Below, in pieces: positions 1-8,187 of a stretch of 64,000 nt of DNA. The stretch spans positions 62,001 through 126,000 of the forward strand of contig NZ_JACSCW010000005.1 in the NCBI RefSeq assembly GCF_014333585.1, given 5' to 3'. Numbering within the stretch: position 1 is the stretch's first letter; each line of letters opens with the position of its first letter. Position numbers and translations under genes: made by a program. The stretch is from Hymenobacter sp. BT188 (GTDB taxonomy: Bacteria; Bacteroidota; Bacteroidia; Cytophagales; Hymenobacteraceae). The notes beneath the pieces are model-generated. The model was given only the letters and a program-made list of their open reading frames with translations, was not told the origin of the DNA and searched no databases.

Positions 1-735
1 CTTTACTATAAAGATCATGCGGGGGCTGAGCGCTTCGTTGTACGAGCCTAGCTGATAGTCGCCTAGCACTTCGGCTAAGCGCAGACCGGCCATCTGAAAA
101 TACTCCTCAAAGTTGTCCCGGCTCAGTGCCCGAACCCGCTCCTCGAATTGCTGCTCTTGCCCCAGCGCATCCTGGAAGCGAATCGTTTTGACGATAAACC
201 CATCGTCGAGACGGCGGCTGATGTGAAAGGTGATACCGCTAACGGTTTTCTCTTCCTCGAGTACCAGTTCGCGCAACGTGCGCTCCGTATTCATGAAATC
301 AATCACCATTTTGCCCCCCGGCCGCAAGGCATCCGCCGCGAAGCGCAGCGCCACGATGTTTTCCGTTTCCTGAGCGAAATAGCCAAAGCTGGTAAACAGG
401 TTAAAGATGAAATCGAACGCCCCAAACGGGAGTGGGTTGCGCATATCATGCACGTGAAAGTGCAGGCGCTCATGCCCAAACCGCTGCGCATACGTGATGC
501 TCTCCGGCGACAGATCGACGCCAGTAACCTCATAGCCTTTCTGGCTCAGGTACATCGAGTGCCGACCTTTGCCACACGCCAAATCGAGCAGTTTCGCATT
601 TGGCTTAACCCGCAGATGCGACAGCAAAGCATCAATAAAAGCTTTCGCCTCTTCCTCATTACGGTCGCGGTACAGCAGATGGTAATAAGGAGAGTCAAAC
701 CAACTGATAAACCACTCAAGGGCAGGCTGTAACAT
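1..735 (-). CDS. Class I SAM-dependent methyltransferase (3' end cut by window)
   Basis: The frame is open from the ATG at 735 down to base 1, giving 245 codons without a stop, so the C-terminus lies outside the window. Residues 49-60 read LLDLACGKGRHS, the glycine-rich AdoMet-binding motif I, followed by VTGVDLS, the acidic end of strand beta2. Motif IV/post-I elements (DFIFNLFTSFGYF, LRPGGKMVIDF) are also present. This is the Methyltransf_25/11-like fold of small-molecule methyltransferases, and the substrate cannot be told. Members are usually about 250 residues, so little is missing. A perfect Bacteroidota -7 box lies about 57 bases upstream. Confidence 0.85.
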   Translation of the reverse strand, partial: MLQPALEWFISWFDSPYYHLLYRDRNEEEAKAFIDALLSHLRVKPNAKLLDLACGKGRHSMYLSQKGYEVTGVDLSPESITYAQRFGHERLHFHVHDMRNPLPFGAFDFIFNLFTSFGYFAQETENIVALRFAADALRPGGKMVIDFMNTERTLRELVLEEEKTVSGITFHISRRLDDGFIVKTIRFQDALGQEQQFEERVRALSRDNFEEYFQMAGLRLAEVLGDYQLGSYNEALSPRMIFIVK

Positions 736-791
736 GAATGGGATGAAAGGAGAAGCCTGTGGCCAGATTATCGCCTAGGCGGAGTATTGAG

Positions 792-799
792 CAAAGATA
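792..799 (-). promoter_or_regulatory. -7 promoter box of the methyltransferase gene
   Basis: On the minus strand this reads TATCTTTG, a perfect match to the Bacteroidota TAnnTTTG consensus. It predicts a start of transcription near 785 and a 5' leader of about 50 bases before the ATG at 735. No clear -33 TTG was found at the usual spacing. Confidence 0.5.
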
Positions 800-907
800 T
801 TTGCAACAATGTTACAGATAAAATAGCTTTCTTAAGCTGACTTTCCTTCCGCCAGGTTGCTGTAAGCAAGAAATTTGCCCCCACAGGAGGTGAGACCAGC
901 AGGTAAA

Positions 908-948
908 GCAATAGCCGCCGTTGGCACGATGCCAACGGCGGCTATTGC
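908..948 (-). terminator. Perfect 19-bp hairpin, probable terminator
   Basis: Arms 908-926 and 930-948 are perfectly complementary around a 3-base loop. The hairpin lies 30 bases past the stop of the lipoprotein gene at 979-1353 and in that direction is followed by a short T-rich stretch (CTTTACC). It may act as a terminator without a long U tract, or be a small palindromic repeat. Confidence 0.55.
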
Positions 949-978
949 TAAGTCGCTAAATGAAAGCTTCTTAAAAGC

Positions 979-1353
979 TTAGCGCTGAATCTCACTCCCA
1001 TTTGCCATAGTATCGGCTTGGCTGGGCTTAGCGTTGATTTTGGCGGCTTCCTCTTTTCTATTGGTGCGCATCGCTTCCTCGGCGTTAGCCGAGATGCTGG
1101 CTTCTGCCGAAGGCTTGGGCTTGCCGTCTACACCTTCTACTGCCGAGCTAACTGGCTTCGGAATAGCGGCACCTTTTGCCTGGTTGGTTTCGTAGGCCGT
1201 GCCTTGGTCGAAGTTGTCGGACGTACGTGAACCCGGCGCTACCTGGTCGAACGACACTTGCTTGTCGGGGCGGAAGGAAGAAGGTTCGCTGCTACAAGCA
1301 GACATTGATAAAGCGAGACTGGCCACGCCAGCGAGCAACAAATTCTTATTCAT
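979..1353 (-). CDS. Small hypothetical lipoprotein
   Basis: This 124-residue protein opens with a basic N-terminus, a hydrophobic segment and the lipobox LSMSAC (residues 15-20), so it should be lipidated and envelope-anchored. The rest is low-complexity and hydrophilic, rich in Ala, Ser, Lys, Glu and Asn, with no recognisable domain and probably little fixed structure. It is monocistronic, with a strong hairpin at 908-948 downstream. I do not recognise a family. Its role is unknown. Confidence 0.75.
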   Translation of the reverse strand: MNKNLLLAGVASLALSMSACSSEPSSFRPDKQVSFDQVAPGSRTSDNFDQGTAYETNQAKGAAIPKPVSSAVEGVDGKPKPSAEASISANAEEAMRTNRKEEAAKINAKPSQADTMANGSEIQR

Positions 1354-1479
1354 GGGTTTAAACTAATATGTGCTTAATGAGTAAGTGCTGGAAAAGCTAC
1401 CTCGCTGCCTGCTTCATCTGAACAGTCAGCCAGCAAGCCATTCAGCTAAGTACGGATTACCGACCCTGGGGGGCAAATG

Positions 1480-2103
1480 TTACGCCGCTGGTGCATCAGC
1501 GGCCGCTGCTGGTGCTGCGGGCAGCAGGTTTTTGCGGCGCAGCATGGCATCAAACAGCTTTATATCATTGGGCGAATTGAAAATTCGCAGGGGCAGCAGC
1601 AAGAAAACGGGCACATCAAAGGTGCGCGCAATCCAGCGGCGCCAGCCAGTCACCTCATCGGGCGCCTCGCCGGGGCGCAGCCACATTGTGAAGCCTTCAG
1701 CATCGCGCTTGGCCCGCCCAATCATGTCCCAGCTCAGGTTCATGCCCTGCTTTTCATTTAGGCGAAGCAGAATCTGGCGCTGATCAATCTCATAGTTAAA
1801 ACGCTCAAAAAGCGGCTTGCTTTGCTCCATCTGCGTCACGCTCGTAATCTGAGCCGAGCGGAGCAGCACAAACAGCACGGTCAGTAGCACCGCCAGACCT
1901 ATCCACCACCAAGAAGGCCAGATGAGGGCCGGAAACAGCCCAATGGCCAACGGAATAAGCGCGTACCACCACTCTTTTTTCCACACTTGTGCCATGGCCA
2001 TGCGGGTGTAGGTGTTGGTGTTCAGCTGGTATTTTTTAGTACGGATGGCCAGCGGCGCGGCTCCTTGCGCCTGACGGAAGCCCCGTTGATTTGGTTGCTG
2101 CAT
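1480..2103 (-). CDS. Membrane protein with YcxB-like C-terminal domain
   Basis: The 207-residue product has two adjacent membrane segments at about residues 47-63 and 67-82 (ALIPLAIGLFPALIW, WIGLAVLLTVLFVLL), followed by a cytoplasmic region with alternating hydrophobic strands. The layout of a double-spanning hairpin plus a PH-like C-terminal sheet resembles the YcxB-like family of unknown function. The C-terminus is an Ala/Pro-rich tail. The ATG at 2103 is the first available start. It stands alone between the lipoprotein gene and nadC on the same strand. Confidence 0.65.
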   Translation of the reverse strand: MQQPNQRGFRQAQGAAPLAIRTKKYQLNTNTYTRMAMAQVWKKEWWYALIPLAIGLFPALIWPSWWWIGLAVLLTVLFVLLRSAQITSVTQMEQSKPLFERFNYEIDQRQILLRLNEKQGMNLSWDMIGRAKRDAEGFTMWLRPGEAPDEVTGWRRWIARTFDVPVFLLLPLRIFNSPNDIKLFDAMLRRKNLLPAAPAAAADAPAA

Positions 2104-2190
2104 TAGAGTAATTGGAATTGCTAAATGAGTAAATGGCTAACCTACGGGTGGCTGCTCTGGCTACTGGCCATGCGCAGCTCCGACAACCAC

Positions 2191-3051
2191 TTAGTACGCT
2201 TTAAGACTTAAGTCCAGGCTTTTGAGTGAGTGAGTAAGTGCCCCAACGGAAATAAAGTCGACGCCCGTTGCGGCCACTGTGGCAATCGTATCCTCCGTAA
2301 TGCCACCCGACGCTTCGGTAGGAAAACGCCCCCCGATAAGCGTTACAGCCTCTCGCAGCTGACTGGGGGGCATATTATCGAGCATAATACGGTCGATGCC
2401 GCCCGTATCAAGTGCTTCCTGTACTTCGGCGAGGGTACGGGTTTCTATTTCAATGGGTAACTGACGACCTGTGCGCTTTAGATAAGCATGCGTCGCTTCA
2501 ATAGCCTCCCGAATCCCGCCGGCGTAGTCAACGTGGTTATCCTTCAGGATAATCTGGTCAAACAGGCCGTAGCGGTGGTTTACACCTCCACCAATCAGGA
2601 CAGCCCATTTCTCACACAGTCGAAAATTAGGAGTGGTTTTGCGCGTATCGAGTAGCTGGGCGCGGGTGCCAGTTAGCAGGCTGGTCAGATGCGCCGTGTG
2701 GGTGGCAATGCCGCTCATGCGCTGCATACAATTGAGCACCAGCCGCTCAGCCGTCAGAATACTCTGTGAGCGTCCTTCCACCCGAAAAGCGATATTCCCA
2801 TTCTGAACGCGGGCCCCATCGCTCAGCAGCTCCTCTACCCGCAGGTCAGGATCGACGGCGCGGAAAATGTGGTGCGCCAAGGCGACACCAGCCAGCACAC
2901 CTTCATCTTTCACTAATAAATGCGCCCGATTCTGAGCATCCGCCGGGATGGAAGCGAGAGAAGAATGGTCGCCGTCGCCCACATCTTCGGCCAGGGCCGT
3001 GCGAATAAACGTGGATATGGCTTCAGGGGTGAGGTAGGGAGCGTTTTGCAC
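2191..3051 (-). CDS. nadC: Nicotinate-nucleotide diphosphorylase (carboxylating)
   Basis: NadC converts quinolinate and PRPP to nicotinate mononucleotide, CO2 and pyrophosphate in de novo NAD synthesis, in the cytosol. The 286 residues are the usual length. Family motifs are all visible: EDVGDGDHSS near the N-terminus, LDTRKTTPNFR (quinolinate/PRPP-binding DTRKT), KDNH, EIETRTLAE, RIMLDNMPP and EASGGI near the C-terminus. The start is a GTG at 3051. No ATG is nearby, and the N-terminal helix (YLTPEAISTFI) fits the family. A perfect -7 box only 5 bases upstream suggests a leaderless message. Confidence 0.96.
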   Translation of the reverse strand: MQNAPYLTPEAISTFIRTALAEDVGDGDHSSLASIPADAQNRAHLLVKDEGVLAGVALAHHIFRAVDPDLRVEELLSDGARVQNGNIAFRVEGRSQSILTAERLVLNCMQRMSGIATHTAHLTSLLTGTRAQLLDTRKTTPNFRLCEKWAVLIGGGVNHRYGLFDQIILKDNHVDYAGGIREAIEATHAYLKRTGRQLPIEIETRTLAEVQEALDTGGIDRIMLDNMPPSQLREAVTLIGGRFPTEASGGITEDTIATVAATGVDFISVGALTHSLKSLDLSLKAY

Positions 3052-3055
3052 GGTG

Positions 3056-3063
3056 CAAAAATA
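3056..3063 (-). promoter_or_regulatory. -7 promoter box of nadC, implying a leaderless mRNA
   Basis: The minus strand reads TATTTTTG, a perfect TAnnTTTG. With the usual spacing of about 7 bases the transcript would begin at about 3049-3051, on the GTG start codon itself. This is inferred from spacing only. Confidence 0.5.
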
Positions 3064-3148
3064 GAAAAAGCACCTGACAAAGCCTCTGCTCTAACCTCTC
3101 TTCGTATATGTCCGCTGTAAACTGGTAAACTCGTACTAAAGCATAAAA

Positions 3149-3171
3149 CCCAGCATCGGTCGGATGCTGGG
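3149..3171 (-). terminator. Rho-independent terminator of the DUF4783 pair
   Basis: A 9-bp GC-rich stem (3149-3157 with 3163-3171) has a 5-base loop and, on the minus strand, is followed by GTTTTATG. It lies 50 bases past the stop of the second DUF4783 gene and upstream of the nadC promoter, so it separates the two units. Confidence 0.75.
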
Positions 3172-3220
3172 CTTGAAATGCATAGCTAGAGCTTAGTAGT
3201 CAGGGCGTCTGCCTATGCTT

Positions 3221-3619
3221 TTACTCTTTTGTGAAATTGATGGAGTCAATAACTAAAGCACCACCGATCGGCTTCATTTGCACAAACACTTGGTAAGAAC
3301 CTGTTTTACCAATGTATTTACCAGCAGCGTATTGGATGCTCTCTGCGCTGGTCTTTTGGTGATCGTACTCAAAGCTGGCCGGCGAGTTCTTGGCGAAAAA
3401 ATCCTTCATCACAAACTCCGCTTGGGTAGCACTATAGCTTTGCTTGTCACCATCGAAGGCAAGCTCTACAGTAGGACCAAAGAATTGGGAAAGGTCGCGG
3501 GCCGAGCCATTACGAATTGCCCCCTTGACAGCCCCCAGTGACTCTCCTTGCGCTTGTACTCCAACAGCCAGCAAAGCAAACCACAGAATGGCGCAGAACT
3601 GGAGTAGTATTCGTTTCAT
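3221..3619 (-). CDS. DUF4783 family secreted protein (copy 2)
   Basis: This is a 132-residue protein with a cleavable signal peptide (MKRILLQFCAILWFALLAVG, cut near VQAQ-GES). The mature part is a cystatin/NTF2-like small alpha+beta domain with the DUF4783 signatures GAVKGAIRNGSARDLSQFF and SYQVFVQMK. The family is found in Bacteroidota and has no known function. It directly follows a paralogue of exactly the same length (3665-4063), with a 45-base gap, so the two probably arose by tandem duplication and are co-transcribed. Confidence 0.85.
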   Translation of the reverse strand: MKRILLQFCAILWFALLAVGVQAQGESLGAVKGAIRNGSARDLSQFFGPTVELAFDGDKQSYSATQAEFVMKDFFAKNSPASFEYDHQKTSAESIQYAAGKYIGKTGSYQVFVQMKPIGGALVIDSINFTKE

Positions 3620-3664
3620 ATAAAAAATTCTTTGTCTGGCTATACTATGCCGGTTGCCCGACCG

Positions 3665-4063
3665 TTATTCCTGAGTGAAGTCAATCGTGTCGATGGTGGG
3701 TGAACCACTACCGGGCTTCATCTTCACAAACACGCGGTATGTACCCGCTTTGCCTGTGTATTTACCGATGGCATACTTTGTTCCCTCATTACTGCTTCCC
3801 TGATGAATAAATTCAAAAGCGGTTGGAGGGTTTTTAGTGAAAAAAGCTTTGAGGGCTGATTCGGCTTCAGCAGCACTGTAGCTTTTCTTATCGCCATCAT
3901 AACCTAATTCCACTTTCGGACCTAAATAAGGGGCTAATTCTTGGGCCGAACCATTGCGAATGGCGCCTTTTACGGCCCCAAAGGCTTCGCTTTGTGCATA
4001 GCTAGCTACAGAAAGTAGTCCTAGCCAAACTAGCAGGCAAGCCCGAAAGACTTTGCGTTTCAT
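3665..4063 (-). CDS. DUF4783 family secreted protein (copy 1)
   Basis: A 132-residue paralogue of the next gene (3221-3619), sharing GAVKGAIRNGSA, the YDGDKKSYSA segment and a C-terminal strand ending DTIDFTQE. The N-terminus MKRKVFRACLLVWLGLLSVA is a signal peptide. I chose the ATG at 4063 because the longer open frame up to 4342 runs through a perfect -7 box and into the divergent gpmI gene, and only the short form starts with the signal peptide. Both copies presumably act in the periplasm or envelope. Function is unknown. Confidence 0.85.
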   Translation of the reverse strand: MKRKVFRACLLVWLGLLSVASYAQSEAFGAVKGAIRNGSAQELAPYLGPKVELGYDGDKKSYSAAEAESALKAFFTKNPPTAFEFIHQGSSNEGTKYAIGKYTGKAGTYRVFVKMKPGSGSPTIDTIDFTQE

Positions 4064-4093
4064 ATACAGGAAAAGTACGAAAGAGTTAACTCC

Positions 4094-4101
4094 AAAACTA
4101 T
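4094..4101 (-). promoter_or_regulatory. -7 promoter box of the DUF4783 pair
   Basis: The minus strand reads TAGTTTTG, a perfect TAnnTTTG, placing the transcript start near 4087 and giving a leader of about 24 bases before the ATG at 4063. This also fixes the start codon choice for the gene. Confidence 0.5.
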
Positions 4102-4206
4102 GCCAAGAGACAACAAATTGATTTATTCCCCCACTAATTTGCACCAGTCCTAAGTTAATTGAAAAGATCCTGGAAGAACACAATATAGGGTTAAGGTCGC
4201 TATCCG

Positions 4207-4214
4207 TATCTTTG
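4207..4214 (+). promoter_or_regulatory. -7 promoter box of gpmI, implying a leaderless mRNA
   Basis: TATCTTTG is a perfect TAnnTTTG box and ends 5 bases before the gpmI ATG at 4220. Standard spacing puts the transcript start on or next to the A of ATG. Confidence 0.5.
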
Positions 4215-4219
4215 CAGGC

Positions 4220-5770
4220 ATGAACAAACAGGTGTTGCTCGTTATTCTGGATGGCTGGGGTCTGGCTCAAAACAAAGCTGTTTCGGCCATTGATGCCGCT
4301 CGAACTCCGTTCGTTGATTCCCTTTTTCAACGTTTTCCGCACAGTCGTCTTCAGGCCTCAGGCGAGGCTGTAGGTTTGCCCGATGGGCAAATGGGCAACT
4401 CGGAAGTAGGCCACATGAATATTGGGGCCGGCCGCGTGGTTTATCAGGACTTAGTGCGGATCAATAAAGCTATCCGGGAGCGAAAGCTGGGCACCATTCC
4501 CGCGCTGGAAAAGGCGTTTGAGTACGCGCGCACCAATGGCAAGAATCTGCACTTTATGGGTCTGCTATCCGATGGGGGCGTGCACTCGCATATCGAGCAC
4601 CTGAAAGCCCTTTGCACCCTGGCTCATGACGCCGATGTCCACAAAGTGTTTATTCACGCCTTCACCGACGGTCGTGACACGGATCCGAAAGGCGGTGTAA
4701 ACTACGTTAATGACCTGGAGAAGCACTTGGAGCGGAATAGCGCCAAGATTGCCACCATTGTAGGGCGCTACTACGCTATGGACCGCGACAACCGCTGGGA
4801 GCGGATTAAAGTAGCGTACGACTTGCTGGTAAACGGCAAAGGCACACCGTCGCAAAACCTGATTCAGAGCATGCTCGACTCCTATAAGGAGGGCGTGACA
4901 GATGAGTTCCTTATGCCCATTGTGAAAGTAGGCGCCGATGGTCAGCCTATTGCCACTATTCAGGAAGGTGATGTCGTTATCTGCTTTAATTTCCGCACCG
5001 ACCGGGGCCGGGAAATTACGCTGGCGCTTACCCAGCAGGACTTCCATGCCTTCAACATGCACCGGCTCAACCTGCATTACCTTACCCTCACCAACTACGA
5101 CGCTACTTTTACGGGCGTAACGCCCATTTTTGAGAAGGATAATCTGGATAACACGTTGGGCGAAGTATTAGCCGCAATGGGCAAAACTCAGATTCGTATA
5201 GCTGAAACAGAGAAGTATCCGCACGTTACGTTTTTCTTCTCCGGGGGCCGCGAAACGGAGTTTGTCGGCGAAACGCGCATTATGCGCCCTTCCCCCAAGG
5301 TAGCTACCTACGACCTGCAACCGGAGATGAGCGCCTATGACCTGCGCGACGCCCTGGTGCCGGAAATGCAGGCCCGATCAGCCGATTTTGTAGTGCTCAA
5401 CTTCGCCAATCCTGATATGGTGGGCCACACTGGCGTATTTGCGGCGGCAGTGAAAGCGGTAGAAACCGTAGATGCATGCACTAAAGATGTAGTAGAGGCT
5501 GCGTTAGCCAGTGACTACGCCTGCATCATAATTGCTGACCACGGCAATGCCGACATGATGATTAACCCCGACGGCACTCCCAATACGGCGCACACCACCA
5601 ATTTAGTCCCCTGCATCCTGGCAGATACAACGTACCGTGGTACGTTGGCCGATGGCAAGCTCGGCGACATTGCGCCTACGGTGTTGGCTCTGATGGGCAT
5701 TCCGCAACCGGCCGTAATGACCGGACAATCGCTGCTGCAACCTGCTGCCACAAGTACTGCGAATGCATAA
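4220..5770 (+). CDS. gpmI: 2,3-bisphosphoglycerate-independent phosphoglycerate mutase
   Basis: GpmI interconverts 3- and 2-phosphoglycerate in glycolysis using two Mn ions and a phosphoserine intermediate. The 516 residues match the family. Metal ligand Asp11 sits in ILDGWG. The catalytic Ser61 is in GQMGNSEVGHMNIGAG. Further landmarks are FTDGRDTDP, GRYYAMDRDNRW, the second metal site FANPDMVGHTG, and IADHGNADMM with HTTN near the C-terminus. The last 8 bases overlap the start of the following lipoprotein gene, implying coupled expression. The start is set by the MNKQVLLVILDGWG opening and by the promoter directly before it. Confidence 0.97.
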   Translation: MNKQVLLVILDGWGLAQNKAVSAIDAARTPFVDSLFQRFPHSRLQASGEAVGLPDGQMGNSEVGHMNIGAGRVVYQDLVRINKAIRERKLGTIPALEKAFEYARTNGKNLHFMGLLSDGGVHSHIEHLKALCTLAHDADVHKVFIHAFTDGRDTDPKGGVNYVNDLEKHLERNSAKIATIVGRYYAMDRDNRWERIKVAYDLLVNGKGTPSQNLIQSMLDSYKEGVTDEFLMPIVKVGADGQPIATIQEGDVVICFNFRTDRGREITLALTQQDFHAFNMHRLNLHYLTLTNYDATFTGVTPIFEKDNLDNTLGEVLAAMGKTQIRIAETEKYPHVTFFFSGGRETEFVGETRIMRPSPKVATYDLQPEMSAYDLRDALVPEMQARSADFVVLNFANPDMVGHTGVFAAAVKAVETVDACTKDVVEAALASDYACIIIADHGNADMMINPDGTPNTAHTTNLVPCILADTTYRGTLADGKLGDIAPTVLALMGIPQPAVMTGQSLLQPAATSTANA

Positions 5771-6347
5771 GGCTTGCTGGCTGCTGGGGTTACTTGCGCT
5801 AGTTTCGGCTTGTGGATCGGAAGCGGTGGGCCCGGCTCCGGCGAAGGAGACTCGCAAACCCATGTATTTCGATATCAAGGGTTTTCTGGATGCCCAAACG
5901 CAGGAGCTAACACGGCGCAATCCAGCCGTGGAAAAGCGCGTGGAGTTACGTGGGGGGCAAATGGAGACGACGCGTGTGCCCGAAGTAGATTGGAGCAAGG
6001 AGCTTCAGATCTTTTACCAGACGGATATCAACAAGCCAGCGCTGCGCGGTGCCTATGCCGTCGATTCGGCGGCCAAGGGCGACACGCTGCTGCGCACTTA
6101 TAGCCGCAAAACTGGCATTGACAACTCTGTGGAGCGCATCACGGTTCTGTCGGCCGTTGCCACTCCAGCAGTGGCCCGGGAAATTACGGCCACCCTTACT
6201 CAGGATAATCCGCTGTTCTTCTCGCAGAAGCGCGTGGTGATGCATACCACCGATGGGCACTTATTGGACTATCAGGTGAAAGGCGTGCAAAAGCTGGTGC
6301 TGTTCGATACGTTGCGCTATTCGGCGGCCGGACGTGTACTGAATTAG
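5763..6347 (+). CDS. Hypothetical lipoprotein translationally coupled to gpmI
   Basis: The 194-residue product has a signal peptide ending in lipobox LVSAC (Cys17). The mature part has predicted mixed alpha/beta structure, with a repeating pattern of beta strands towards the C-terminus (VVMHTTDGHLLDYQVKG), and resembles Bacteroidota lipoproteins annotated only as hypothetical. Its ATG lies inside the last codons of gpmI (8-base overlap). I see no functional motif. Confidence 0.8.
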   Translation: MHKACWLLGLLALVSACGSEAVGPAPAKETRKPMYFDIKGFLDAQTQELTRRNPAVEKRVELRGGQMETTRVPEVDWSKELQIFYQTDINKPALRGAYAVDSAAKGDTLLRTYSRKTGIDNSVERITVLSAVATPAVAREITATLTQDNPLFFSQKRVVMHTTDGHLLDYQVKGVQKLVLFDTLRYSAAGRVLN

Positions 6348-6515
6348 TGCGGGGAGGCAAAATTTGAGCGTTGGCTTTCAGTGGCTTTACGCGCAAGCCC
6401 TACACGTTAGATTTGGTTTTCTTTGCCATAGTAGCAGGAACTGTTATACTGCCGGTTCATTGCTTCCGTACGCATATTCACTACTACTCTCTCCATTCCG
6501 GCCAAACCACCATCT

Positions 6516-7649
6516 ATGAAAAAAGCCCCCCAGTTCCTGTTACCATCGTGGCGCACGCTTGTTTGCCTGCTTCCACTGGCAGTAGGCAGCGCTTGCCAAA
6601 GCAACACTTCCACCAGCGAATCGGAAACTACTCCAGCCGACTCCACCGCTACTGCTTCCACCGATTCTACTGGCTCGAAGAAATACCTGAATAAGCCGCT
6701 GATTTCGGACATCTATACGGCTGACCCATCAGCCCACGTGTTTAATGGCCGAATCTATATTTATCCGTCGCATGACATTGAAACGGGCATGCCGGAGAAC
6801 GACAATGGCGACCATTTTGCCATGCGCGACTACCATATTCTGTCCATGGACAGCATTGGCGGCAAGGTCACGGACCACGGCATAGCGCTGGATATCAAAG
6901 ATATTCCCTGGGCCGGACGACAGCTTTGGGCGCCGGATGCGGCGTTCAAAAACGGCACGTATTACCTCTATTTCCCGGTAAAGGATAAGCAGGATATTTT
7001 CCGCATTGGCGTAGCTACCAGCAAATCGCCAACTGGCCCCTTCAAGGCGCAGCCCAAGCCCATGGAAGGCAGCTTAAGCATTGACCCAGCTGTATTTACG
7101 GATACGGATGGCAAGTCGTACATGTACGTGGGGGGCATTTGGGGCGGCCAGCTCCAGCGCTGGCGCACCGGTAAATACGACGCCAGCAAGCCCAAAGAAC
7201 AGGAGCCCGCCCCGAATGAGGAGGCCGTGGGTCCGCGGGTAGCGCGCCTGAGCAACGATATGATAAGCCTCGCGGAGCCCGTAAAGGAAGTAAAGATTGT
7301 AGGCAAAGATGGTAAGCCCTTTTTGTCGGGCGACAACAAGCACCGCTTCTTTGAGGGCGGCTGGATGCACAAATACAACGGCAAGTACTACTTCTCCTAC
7401 TCAACCGGCGACACGCACTTGCTCGTGTATGCCACTGGCGACTCCCCCTATGGCCCCTTCACCTATCAGGGCGTCATTATGAACCCCGTCGAAGGCTGGA
7501 CAACTCACCACTCCATCGTGGAGGTTGACGGCAAGTGGTACATCTTCTACCACGACACCGAACTATCAGGCAAAACCTGGCTGCGCAACGTGAAAGTAAC
7601 CGAGCTGAAGCGCAAGCCCGACGGCACCATCGAGACGATCAATCCGTAA
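6516..7649 (+). CDS. Glycoside hydrolase family 43 lipoprotein
   Basis: A 377-residue surface or periplasmic lipoprotein (lipobox VGSAC, Cys27), followed by a Ser/Thr-rich linker (about 28-54) and a five-bladed beta-propeller of GH43, the family of arabinosidases, xylosidases and arabinanases. The three acidic catalytic residues are identifiable: the general base Asp in YTADPSAHVF, the pKa-modulating Asp in LSIDPAVFTD, and the acid Glu in RFFEGGWMHK. No Sus-like or other hydrolase gene is adjacent, so the substrate is open. A bidirectional terminator follows. Confidence 0.92.
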   Translation: MKKAPQFLLPSWRTLVCLLPLAVGSACQSNTSTSESETTPADSTATASTDSTGSKKYLNKPLISDIYTADPSAHVFNGRIYIYPSHDIETGMPENDNGDHFAMRDYHILSMDSIGGKVTDHGIALDIKDIPWAGRQLWAPDAAFKNGTYYLYFPVKDKQDIFRIGVATSKSPTGPFKAQPKPMEGSLSIDPAVFTDTDGKSYMYVGGIWGGQLQRWRTGKYDASKPKEQEPAPNEEAVGPRVARLSNDMISLAEPVKEVKIVGKDGKPFLSGDNKHRFFEGGWMHKYNGKYYFSYSTGDTHLLVYATGDSPYGPFTYQGVIMNPVEGWTTHHSIVEVDGKWYIFYHDTELSGKTWLRNVKVTELKRKPDGTIETINP

Positions 7650-7669
7650 GCGGCTATTTAGTACTACAC

Positions 7670-7707
7670 AAAAAAGCCCCCCATTTGAGAAGTGGGGGGC
7701 TTTTTTG
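7670..7707. terminator. Bidirectional terminator between the GH43 gene and yjbQ
   Basis: A run of A, a stem whose arms are GCCCCCC (7676-7682) and GGGGGGC (7694-7700), and a run of T. It serves both converging genes. It belongs to a set of nearly identical terminators in this window, at 29002, 35415 and 39425. Confidence 0.9.
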
Positions 7708-7747
7708 TAAAATCTGTCTTCTAGTAAATAAAAGCTGTGTGGCCTAC

Positions 7748-8179
7748 TTACTTGGTGACCGTTCCCATCAGCGTAGCTACTACCCACCGACGCCCACCGT
7801 CGTTGCGGTGCTCACCCAAATAAATTCCCTGCCAAGTCCCCAACGCTAACCGCCCATCGGTGATGGGCACGCTTACGGTCGTGCCCAGAAGCGCCGCTTT
7901 CAGGTGGGCCGGCATATCATCGGGGCCTTCCTGCGTATGGCGGAAGTAGGGAGCGTTTTCGGGCGCTATGCGACTAAAGAACGACTCGAAGTCTTGTCGT
8001 ACCGTGGGGTCCGCGTTTTCGTTGATGCTCAGGCTGGCGGACGTATGCTGGATAAAAAAATGCGCTGTGCCCACTTCAATTCCTTCCAGCTCTGGCAATT
8101 CAGCCGTGAGCAAGTCTGTAATGAGATGGAAGCCTCGCCGCACGGCGGGTAGGCGCAGACGTTTTTGAAACCAAATCAT
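7748..8179 (-). CDS. YjbQ/UPF0047 family protein
   Basis: The 143 residues carry the family hallmarks FFIQHTSASLSINENADPTV and LGTWQGIYLGEHR, with conserved His residues that bind metal or anion. The family is small, trimeric and cytosolic. Some members show weak thiamine-phosphate synthase activity in vitro, but the physiological role is not settled. It follows the beta-helix lipoprotein gene with an 8-base gap and is probably co-transcribed, although no functional link is apparent. Confidence 0.93.
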   Translation of the reverse strand: MIWFQKRLRLPAVRRGFHLITDLLTAELPELEGIEVGTAHFFIQHTSASLSINENADPTVRQDFESFFSRIAPENAPYFRHTQEGPDDMPAHLKAALLGTTVSVPITDGRLALGTWQGIYLGEHRNDGGRRWVVATLMGTVTK

Positions 8180-8187
8180 AAAACAAA

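Noticed and set aside
4064..4342. Upstream extension of the first DUF4783 gene to 4342
   Set aside because: It would cross its own promoter box and overlap the divergent gpmI gene, and the signal peptide would become internal.
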